Assembly: GCA_029558215.1 (NCBI GenBank)
Contig: JAKQFZ010000795.1
Location: 1 to 11,754, forward strand
Origin: Candidatus Omnitrophota bacterium
GTDB taxonomy: Bacteria > Hinthialibacterota > Hinthialibacteria > JAKQFZ01
DNA: 11,754 nt
Direction of reading: 5' to 3'
Positions 1 through 5,905 of this stretch are shown piece by piece; the stretch's first letter is position 1, and the number at the start of each line of letters is the position of its first letter. Under the pieces are notes generated by a model. It was not told the DNA's origin and did not search any database. It saw nothing but the letters and a program-made list of their open reading frames with translations. The position numbers were made by a program, and so were the translations under genes.

Positions 1-1
1 C

Positions 2-1210
2 ATCACTGCCCTGTCCGGAGCCACTTCAGGAATGCAGTATCAAGGGGGAACTGGAGGTACGGCCTCTGTGTACGGAGTCTCTGGAACAGGCACAGTGGTC
101 AATATGGGTTTTCCCTTTGAGACGATCTATCCCAACACTGCCCGAGCGGACGTGATGCATCGAACGCTGAACTACTTTGACGTCTCTGTTCTCGCTCCGA
201 CACTTAGGTCTTTAGTGCAGACCGCGGCAGACACTATAACCTTGACGTGGCAGGGACACGCCAGCGTGGGATTCCGACTGTTCCAGAAAATGGGCAGTGG
301 CAGCTGGACGCAGATTCGCAACACGACCGAACTGCCTTCAGAAAGTAGAACGACGACCGTCTCCGGTCTGAGTCCATCAACCCAGTACGCTTTCAAGATG
401 ATCGCAGTCAACTCCAGCGGTGTCAGCGGAGACTCCGACGTGCTCGTGTGTTCGCTGGGCAGTACTGGAAGCACAATCCTCGTCGTGGATGGTTACGATC
501 GCTGGAACGCTCAGTCCGGTGGAGTCAACCATACGTTTCTGGAGAAATTCGCAGATGCTCTTTCAGGAAATGGTGCTCGATATGATTCCTGTGTGAACGA
601 GGCGTTGACCGGCGGCTCCATCTCGCTGTCGGACTATTCCATCGTGATGTGGATGAGTGGCGAGGAGACAACCGAAAGCGAAACGCTCAGCTATGACGAA
701 CAGATTCTCTTGCAGAATTATCTGAAGCAAGGTGGTGCGCTCTTCATCAGCGGTGCGGAAATTGGTTGGGATCTGATTGCGCGGGGCGGTTCTTTGAACA
801 ACTACTCCAACGGCAGCGACAATGATACCGCATTTCACCGCAACTTTCTCAAAGCCGAGTTCGTCAGCGATGACGCGAACACTTACTCGGTCACAGGGGT
901 GAATGCAACAGGCTTTGCGGGTTTGTCGTTTTCTTTCGACGATGGAACCCGCGGAACCTATAACGTCAGGTATCCCGATGTGCTCGCCACCTATGGTGGA
1001 AGCACAAATGCACTCTACTATGGCGCGGGACCAAACGTCGCGGGCATTGTGTATTCAGGCACTTTCCCCGATGGAACGTTTCCAGGCAAACTCGTCTATT
1101 TTGGATTTCCATTCGAGACCATCTACGATGTTGCCGCTCGAACAAACGTGATGAGTAGTGTGCTTGCCTATTTGACACCAACGCCGGTCAATCTTTGGCA
1201 GATGTACTGA
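2..1210 (+). CDS. C-terminal part of a repetitive secreted protein (amidotransferase-like / FnIII / amidotransferase-like domains), 5' truncated
   Basis: The reading frame is open to the window edge, so the true start lies upstream; the first internal ATG is at 32 and residues are numbered from it. Residues 1-48 are the tail of one domain, ending in GFPFETIYPNTARADVM. Residues about 55-141 look like a fibronectin type III domain, with the strand-B Trp in LTW (W73) and a tyrosine-corner motif SGLSPSTQY (111-119). Residues about 149-384 form a second flavodoxin/class I amidotransferase-like alpha/beta domain that starts ILVVDGYDRW and ends in GFPFETIYDVAARTNVM, nearly repeating the first tail. 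The protein therefore carries at least two copies of this domain separated by FnIII. In known proteins such architectures are extracellular, often annotated as golvesin-, xanthan-lyase- or amidase-like. I see no clear catalytic triad, so a binding or structural role is as likely as hydrolysis. No C-terminal sorting tail is evident; the protein simply stops about a dozen residues after the domain. Confidence 0.75.
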   Translation: MTALSGATSGMQYQGGTGGTASVYGVSGTGTVVNMGFPFETIYPNTARADVMHRTLNYFDVSVLAPTLRSLVQTAADTITLTWQGHASVGFRLFQKMGSGSWTQIRNTTELPSESRTTTVSGLSPSTQYAFKMIAVNSSGVSGDSDVLVCSLGSTGSTILVVDGYDRWNAQSGGVNHTFLEKFADALSGNGARYDSCVNEALTGGSISLSDYSIVMWMSGEETTESETLSYDEQILLQNYLKQGGALFISGAEIGWDLIARGGSLNNYSNGSDNDTAFHRNFLKAEFVSDDANTYSVTGVNATGFAGLSFSFDDGTRGTYNVRYPDVLATYGGSTNALYYGAGPNVAGIVYSGTFPDGTFPGKLVYFGFPFETIYDVAARTNVMSSVLAYLTPTPVNLWQMY

Positions 1211-1221
1211 TGGCCTGATCT

Positions 1222-1249
1222 GAGAAAAACAGTGCATCTTACAGATGCA
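1222..1249 (-). terminator. Rho-independent terminator of the minus-strand aminotransferase/hydrolase operon
   Basis: On the minus strand, TGCATCT-GTA-AGATGCA forms a perfect 7-bp stem with a 3-nt loop (1233-1249). It is followed directly by CTGTTTTTCTC (1232 down to 1222). It lies 82 nt past the stop of the last minus-strand gene. The stem is short and not GC-rich, so strength is uncertain. In the plus direction the same hairpin has no T-run after it, so it should serve only weakly, if at all, the gene ending at 1210. Confidence 0.6.
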
Positions 1250-1330
1250 GGATAGTGGTGGGACTGTGCTTCTTGCGTTCGATCGCTCGCGGTGCGGAAT
1301 GATGCAAGAACAGGATTTCCTGCTATAGGC

Positions 1331-2125
1331 TCAGGCACCCAGAATCCTTCGTGCATTGAGTGAGACAACTTTCTCGAATTCGAGATCGTCGGGAATGGCT
1401 TGCCTCAGGTCGTCGAGGGCCGCCTTCTGCGATGCCCATGGGGAGTCAGAACCAAAGACAATTCGGTCGTGCGAATGCTTTGCCCAGATCCTGCTCCACG
1501 CTTCGGGAGTGATATGCCCCAAAGTGAAGGACGTGTCGAAGATCACTTGAGTGCCCGCCAGCAGCGCTTCCACTTCGTCCCATAGGAGCCATCCCCCTGT
1601 ATGCGCCGTAACAAGACAGAGTTCAGGAACCCGGCGGTGCAGATTCAAGAGTCGCTCGGGTGAAGCCACATCACTCTTGGGCCATCGAATGTCGCGGCCA
1701 GCGTGAAAGAGTGCCAGCATGTTTCGCGCGGCCAACTTTTCAAAGATGGGCAAGGCGTGTTCATCGTCGGCCTTGAAGCCCTGATACATACAGTGAAACT
1801 TGGCACCTCGAATACCGGCGTTCCGTGCTTCATCCAGCAACGCATTATGATCGGTTCCTTCGGGATGAAGCGAGATGAAAGGGAAGATTCGGTCGGAAAC
1901 AATCTGTCTTGACCACTCAAGGATGGGGCGTTCCTGACTCGGTTTTGTCGCGATGGAACAAATGACCGAACTCCAGATGCCGGATTCGTCCATCGATCGC
2001 AGAAGAGAGGCGATTGTTCCGTCATGGTGTGGTGCGTACTCGTGAGATCCGTCGGCAAGCCGACCCATCGCCACCGGCGCGAGGGAATCGGGGAAAGCGT
2101 GTGTGTGGAAATCTACTATTTTCAT
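1331..2125 (-). CDS. Amidohydro_2 family metal-dependent hydrolase (264 aa)
   Basis: This is a predicted cytosolic TIM-barrel hydrolase of the amidohydrolase superfamily. The N-terminal strand carries the metal-binding HxH motif (DFHTHAF, H7 and H9). Further conserved positions are K109 in GAKFH, H141 in LFHAGRD, H175 in VTAHTGG, and the end-of-barrel aspartate D227 in VFGSDSPW. The C-terminal helix ending in NARRILGA is typical, and the length fits the family. It has no signal peptide. The ATG at 2125 is the only sensible start, since an in-frame stop lies seven codons upstream. The Shine-Dalgarno signal is poor (GGAAG abuts the start), so translation may depend on coupling to the gene 33 nt upstream. 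It is the last gene of the minus-strand operon. Family members cleave C-N or C-O bonds, open lactones or decarboxylate; the substrate cannot be assigned. Confidence 0.85.
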   Translation of the reverse strand: MKIVDFHTHAFPDSLAPVAMGRLADGSHEYAPHHDGTIASLLRSMDESGIWSSVICSIATKPSQERPILEWSRQIVSDRIFPFISLHPEGTDHNALLDEARNAGIRGAKFHCMYQGFKADDEHALPIFEKLAARNMLALFHAGRDIRWPKSDVASPERLLNLHRRVPELCLVTAHTGGWLLWDEVEALLAGTQVIFDTSFTLGHITPEAWSRIWAKHSHDRIVFGSDSPWASQKAALDDLRQAIPDDLEFEKVVSLNARRILGA

Positions 2126-2158
2126 CTTCCAGCGCTCATCCGCTCAAGTGCCTCAACC

Positions 2159-3028
2159 TCACGAAACCGCTGACAGCAATCTCAGCGCATTGCCCGAATA
2201 AATCTTGTCCAAAGTCGGCTGGGAGAGACCGAGCGAGTTCAGCAGTTGCTGATGTGCGTTGTCGAAGAAGTCTCGGCCATAGAGAATCCTGTCCTGAAAC
2301 TCGGCCAAAAAATCCTTCGTAAATTCGAGGTCGCGGCTCAGAGCATTGTGTCCTGATCCGGCAGAAATATCGCAGTAAAGATTTGGATACGTCCGCAACA
2401 TCTCCGGCAACTTTCCACCTGGAACAATCGGTCCTTTCGGGTAGGATGCTTTGGTCTGCTGTCCGTCTCCGGAAATGTGCGCCCAAAAGCCGGGTGCATG
2501 ACCGATGAACACGGTCTGTGGGCAAGTGGCAACAGCACGTTCCAGAGCCTCAATACCGCCACCGTACCAGTAACTTGGTCGAGGATACTTCCGCGTCGTT
2601 TCAAATTCGTAGTCCAGATGCACCAACACCGGAACGCCTCTCTGGCCGCAAAATCGGTACATTCTGAGAGCGTCCAGATTGTCATACATCATTCGGACTT
2701 TCATCTCGCCGAACACTTTCACCCCGTAGATGTCCATGGCGGCACTCATCTGGTCAATGGCTTCCGGTCGGCGTGGATCGGGAGCGTAGCCGAGGATGAA
2801 TCGTTCGGGTGCACGCTCCACATAACTCAGGCATCGGCTGAAAGGAATAGGCCCAACGCCGTCGGATGCGGCCGTTGCAGCATTGAAGCCGGGGTCGTAC
2901 TCATCCTTCGGACATTCCCATGAGAGAAGAACAGATTGGTCAATATGGAACTGATCCATATTCGCCAGAAACTTCTTCAGATCGTGTTTGTGCCAGTCCG
3001 GATGACTGTGGAAATCAATGATCATCAT
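2159..3028 (-). CDS. Amidohydro_2 family metal-dependent hydrolase (289 aa), second operon member
   Basis: This is a predicted TIM-barrel metal-dependent hydrolase, clearly related to but strongly diverged from the protein encoded just downstream. It begins with the HxH motif (IDFHSHP, H7 and H9). Other family positions are K104 in YGVKVFGE, the adjacent E108, H137 in VLVHLDY, H177 in FIGHAPG, and D253 in LYGRDFF, which replaces the FGSD form of its neighbour. There is an insertion rich in Tyr, Pro and Gly around residues 145-205, between the two barrel histidines. The gene starts with two adjacent ATG codons. AAGGTG at 3031-3036 is 2 nt from the first and 5 nt from the second, so the second ATG (3025) may be the real start. 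It lies 24 nt after the aminotransferase gene and 33 nt before the next hydrolase, which indicates one transcript. Substrate unknown. Confidence 0.85.
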   Translation of the reverse strand: MMIIDFHSHPDWHKHDLKKFLANMDQFHIDQSVLLSWECPKDEYDPGFNAATAASDGVGPIPFSRCLSYVERAPERFILGYAPDPRRPEAIDQMSAAMDIYGVKVFGEMKVRMMYDNLDALRMYRFCGQRGVPVLVHLDYEFETTRKYPRPSYWYGGGIEALERAVATCPQTVFIGHAPGFWAHISGDGQQTKASYPKGPIVPGGKLPEMLRTYPNLYCDISAGSGHNALSRDLEFTKDFLAEFQDRILYGRDFFDNAHQQLLNSLGLSQPTLDKIYSGNALRLLSAVS

Positions 3029-3052
3029 TTCACCTTACTGCGTTTCGGGAAC

Positions 3053-4315
3053 CTATCTGGAAAAAGCGTCTTCCACCTTGCGGAGAATCGCCAACGCATC
3101 CTTGACTTCCTTGTCGCTCCATCCTTCATGAACCTGAATATGGAAGTGCTCATCCATGCTCTGGTTGACATTCGGACAGGGAAACTGTCGCTTGGCATCA
3201 CCTTTGTACTCAGGGGATGACCAGGGGTATTGGCTGTCTCCAAACACGCGACGATTGACAAACCAGTCCATCGTGTGGGGCAATGCAGCACGGTATTCGG
3301 GGTTCACAGGAAGCCCTTCAGCAGTCAACGCGCGACAGAAAGTCATCTTGTCACAGGTCACAGCTTCTTTGTGAAATCGCGTGCGCAAGAACCAGTAGGT
3401 CGGCTCAGCACCCGAGACCTGAGGTGGCGCAGAAACGGACTTCAGCGAGCGGAATCCTTCCTTGAGTGCCTCTACGACACGACGCCTCTTTTCGACGATC
3501 ATGGGGAGTTTCTTCAACTGAGCTCTGCCCATGGTGGCACCCAGTTCATCCATATTGAAGTTCAGGGAACCGAGGCAGTTGGTCGAACCTGCAGGCAGTC
3601 CAAACGGCTTGCCGCGATCTGCGCTGCGCCGAATGGACCAGTAAAGATCCTCTCGCTTGGTAAAGACAAGCCCGCCCTGACCGCCACAGCAGAAATGCTT
3701 TCCAAACATGGTCGAGAATGCCGCAATATCGCCAAAAGTGCCAACGTACTTGCCGTTGACTTTTGCCGCATGTGACTGAGCGCAGTCCTCAACGACAGGA
3801 AGATTATGCTTCTTGGCGACAGCCATGATGCCTTCGACATCGGCAGGCTCTCCGCCAATGTGGGCGAACAGGATGGCACCTGTCAGAGGTGTGATTACCG
3901 CCTCGATCTGCTCAGGCCCGGAGTTGTAGCAACCTGGAGCCGAGTCGGCGATGACAGGAATGCAGTTCAGCAAGGGCACAGGCATCAGCCCACCTGGATC
4001 GGTCACCGCGCCAACGACAATTTCCGTGAACGGTTTGAGGTTGAGCGCTTTGAGTGCCACAAAGATTGCGGTCGTTCCAGAGTTGACGGCATCGGCATAT
4101 CCGCCGCCCATGAATTCCGCAAACTCTTTGCACAGGCTGTCTTCCTGCGGCCCGTTGTAGCCGAAGGTATGACCTGTCTGGATGGCTTGGTCAAAGAGTT
4201 GGATTACTGCCTGTTTCTCTTCCTCTGTAACATGACCTCGACCAGGCCAGGGGTTGGTCCTCAACTTTTCTCCCCCATTGACGGCAAGCTGGGAGACTTC
4301 GCTTTCAGATGCCAT
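3053..4315 (-). CDS. DegT/DnrJ/EryC1/StrS family PLP-dependent aminotransferase (420 aa)
   Basis: This is a fold-type-I PLP enzyme of the sugar/cyclitol aminotransferase family, which usually moves an amino group from Glu or Gln to a keto-sugar or inosose ring. The N-terminus has the LAVNGGEK...PWPGRG lead seen in family members. SGTTA (79-83) contributes to cofactor binding. D177 in VVEDCAQ should contact the pyridine nitrogen, with Q180 stacking nearby. K206 in STMFGKHF is the predicted Schiff-base lysine, followed by a Cys pair and a GGQGG turn. NMDELGATMGRAQL (254-267) matches the conserved N-x-x-x-E-x-x-A region. Length is normal. The start is well supported: GAGGAG at 4323-4328 lies 7 nt before the ATG. 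It is the first gene of a three-gene operon with two amidohydrolases, which suggests a shared pathway. Which keto substrate it uses is not visible; amino-sugar or amino-cyclitol metabolism is an inference. Confidence 0.9.
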   Translation of the reverse strand: MASESEVSQLAVNGGEKLRTNPWPGRGHVTEEEKQAVIQLFDQAIQTGHTFGYNGPQEDSLCKEFAEFMGGGYADAVNSGTTAIFVALKALNLKPFTEIVVGAVTDPGGLMPVPLLNCIPVIADSAPGCYNSGPEQIEAVITPLTGAILFAHIGGEPADVEGIMAVAKKHNLPVVEDCAQSHAAKVNGKYVGTFGDIAAFSTMFGKHFCCGGQGGLVFTKREDLYWSIRRSADRGKPFGLPAGSTNCLGSLNFNMDELGATMGRAQLKKLPMIVEKRRRVVEALKEGFRSLKSVSAPPQVSGAEPTYWFLRTRFHKEAVTCDKMTFCRALTAEGLPVNPEYRAALPHTMDWFVNRRVFGDSQYPWSSPEYKGDAKRQFPCPNVNQSMDEHFHIQVHEGWSDKEVKDALAILRKVEDAFSR

Positions 4316-4429
4316 TTCTAAACTCCTCGAGTGGACTTTCTGCAGAAGACTGCTCCCTGTGAGTACCTCGGCGGTGTTTCGACTGTCGGATTCTTCAGGA
4401 TCATCAGCAGTACTTCACTGTCAATTTGG

Positions 4430-4458
4430 ATACTAGAATAGTCGCACCTGTATTGCAA
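4430..4458 (-). promoter_or_regulatory. Candidate sigma70 promoter for the minus-strand operon
   Basis: On the minus strand, TTGCAA (4453-4458) is followed after 17 nt by TAGTAT (4430-4435), each matching 4 of 6 consensus bases. This would leave an untranslated leader of roughly 110 nt before the aminotransferase ATG. A perfect TTGACA lies further downstream on the same strand at 4419-4424 but has no good -10 at the right distance. Prediction only. Confidence 0.3.
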
Positions 4459-4482
4459 CCCTGCAGAGAAAAGAAGTATAGT
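4453..4482 (+). promoter_or_regulatory. Candidate sigma70 promoter for the efflux operon
   Basis: TTGCAA (4453-4458, 4 of 6 matches) and TATAGT (4477-4482, 5 of 6 matches) are separated by 18 nt. The expected start of transcription is near 4489, leaving a leader of about 65 nt that would contain the tandem repeat at 4518-4537. The -35 element is palindromic and coincides with the candidate -35 of the divergent operon. Prediction only. Confidence 0.4.
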
Positions 4483-4517
4483 ACGCCTTGTGCTCCGAGA
4501 CTTTGAGGTTCTCTGAA

Positions 4518-4537
4518 CAAGTGCATACAAGTGCATA
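4518..4537 (+). repeat. Perfect 10-bp tandem repeat CAAGTGCATA x2, candidate operator
   Basis: CAAGTGCATA occurs twice head to tail with no mismatch, so the two copies sit on the same face of the helix about one turn apart. It lies between the candidate -10 and the ribosome binding site of the efflux operon. Efflux operons are commonly controlled by local repressors, so a protein binding site is plausible, but no regulator gene is visible in the window. An RNA-level role in the leader is also possible. Confidence 0.45.
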
Positions 4538-4539
4538 TT

Positions 4540-4543
4540 GGAG
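4540..4543 (+). promoter_or_regulatory. Ribosome binding site deciding the start of the membrane fusion protein gene
   Basis: GGAG lies 9 nt before the ATG at 4553. The alternative TTG start at 4538 would overlap this site and has only the tandem repeat upstream, with no Shine-Dalgarno match. The ATG is therefore preferred. Confidence 0.6.
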
Positions 4544-4552
4544 TTTGTGAAG

Positions 4553-5905
4553 ATGACTGGAAAATGGTGTGAGGGATACCCGGGCAGGTGTTTTTTGATC
4601 CTGATTCGAGTTGCCCTGATTTTCGGAATTGTCTTGGTCGGTTTGTTTGGAATGAGGAAATTGGCATCTCTGCGAAAGCCTCCGACACGGCAAAGACTCC
4701 AGGAACCCGTCTATCAAGCTGAGGCGATGCGGGTGGTTCCCGAAGATGTTGTTGTGAGTTTGGAGGGTTTTGGCACCGTTCGTTCGCGGCGTCGCGTGAA
4801 TGTCAGTGCTGAAGTCTCAGGACGGATTGTCGAGGAACATCCGCGACTCCAAGTTGGCGAGATCATTCCTGAGGGAGAGATTCTGTTTCGGATTGATCCA
4901 AGGGACTACGAAGTTGCCCTGTCTCAAGCGAGCGCTGAACTGGATCGGCTCAAAGCCGAGAGCGCGCGTCTCAGAACTTCCCAGCAGAGTGACTCCAGGC
5001 GTTTGGAGATAGCCAGAAGGAGTCTTGAGCTGATGGAGTCGGACTTCCTGAGAGTCAAAGGGCTCTTCGAACAGGATCAAGTTGGAACCAAGGCAGGTGT
5101 CGAACAGGCAGAGCGTCTTTTCAACCAACAGCGTGAAGCGGTGGTTGTTTTGGAGAATGCTCTTGCGCTCTACCCAACCCAGATCAGCGAGAACCAGGCA
5201 AGACAGCGAAGCGCTGAGGCGGCATTGAGCAAAGCACGTGTGAATCTGGATCGCGCCACAGTCAAGGCCGAGTTTGCCGCTCGCATCGCTTTTGAGGACG
5301 TCGAGGTCAATCAGGTCGTTTCCCCGGGAAAAACGCTTGTCACTTTGGTGGATGACAGCGTTTTGGAGATTCCCGTTTCTCTGGACAGCCGCGAAGCGCA
5401 GCAGTGGCTTCCCTTTGGTTCCGATGCTGAGGGAACGGCTTGGTTCAAACTCGAGTCCCAACCGGAAGTTCGTGTCCGTTGGGTGCAGGACAACTCCGAG
5501 CGGGATTTTCTCGGGCGTTTGGTTCGGGTGGAAGACTATGATTCAACAACGCGAACAATCTTTGTCATTGTCGAAGTCCGGGCGGCAGATCAGGCTCCGA
5601 ACGCGACACCATTGGTGGAAGGAATGTTCTGCAGTGTGCAGATTCCCGGCAAACTTGCGCAGTCAGTCTACCGGCTTCCCGCTTCGTCCGTCAGCCACGA
5701 AGGATCTGTCGTATGCGCCAAAGACAGCCGAATCAACATACGGCACGTGCAGGTTATATTGAGAAAGCAACAGGAAGTTCTGATCTCAGGCGGACTGGAG
5801 TCCGGTGATGTTGTTGTCACATCTCGACTCGCAAAGATAATTGATGGGGCGTCCTTGGAACTGACTTTTGCAGACACAGTACCGGGTGAGGGTAGCGTGG
5901 AATGA
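4553..5905 (+). CDS. RND efflux periplasmic adaptor (membrane fusion protein, HlyD/AcrA-like)
   Basis: This is the periplasmic adaptor that links the inner-membrane RND pump to the outer-membrane channel. From the ATG it is 450 aa; an in-frame TTG five codons earlier is less likely because it lacks a ribosome binding site. The N-terminus has a single membrane anchor or uncleaved signal (about residues 14-33) with no obvious lipobox, so it is probably not a lipoprotein. Next comes the first half of the lipoyl-like barrel-sandwich (NVSAEVSGRIVE...VGEIIPEGEILFRIDPRDY), then a long Glu/Arg/Ala-rich alpha-hairpin (about residues 120-232). The second lipoyl half follows (LDRATVKAEFAARI...VVSPGKTL), then beta-barrel and membrane-proximal domains. 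This order is classic for the family. The stop codon overlaps the start of the permease gene by 4 nt (ATGA), indicating translational coupling. The substrate range of the pump cannot be read from this subunit. Confidence 0.92.
   Translation: MTGKWCEGYPGRCFLILIRVALIFGIVLVGLFGMRKLASLRKPPTRQRLQEPVYQAEAMRVVPEDVVVSLEGFGTVRSRRRVNVSAEVSGRIVEEHPRLQVGEIIPEGEILFRIDPRDYEVALSQASAELDRLKAESARLRTSQQSDSRRLEIARRSLELMESDFLRVKGLFEQDQVGTKAGVEQAERLFNQQREAVVVLENALALYPTQISENQARQRSAEAALSKARVNLDRATVKAEFAARIAFEDVEVNQVVSPGKTLVTLVDDSVLEIPVSLDSREAQQWLPFGSDAEGTAWFKLESQPEVRVRWVQDNSERDFLGRLVRVEDYDSTTRTIFVIVEVRAADQAPNATPLVEGMFCSVQIPGKLAQSVYRLPASSVSHEGSVVCAKDSRINIRHVQVILRKQQEVLISGGLESGDVVVTSRLAKIIDGASLELTFADTVPGEGSVE

Noticed and set aside
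1270..1310. 7-bp inverted repeat TTCTTGC/GCAAGAA between the convergent genes
   Set aside because: The loop is 27 nt and no T-run follows on either strand; the tighter hairpin at 1233-1249 is the better terminator.
2477..2923. Plus-strand reading frame of 148 aa opposite the second amidohydrolase
   Set aside because: It lies wholly antisense to a well-supported enzyme gene with clear metal-binding motifs, has no recognisable domain, and is explained by the codon bias of the sense gene.
3230..3775. Plus-strand reading frame of 181 aa opposite the aminotransferase
   Set aside because: It lies antisense across the region encoding the catalytic lysine and C-terminal half of the aminotransferase, with no family resemblance.
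4419..4424. Perfect TTGACA on the minus strand as the main -35 of the minus operon
   Set aside because: The sequence 16-18 nt downstream (around ATCCTG) matches the -10 consensus poorly, so it was mentioned but not annotated.
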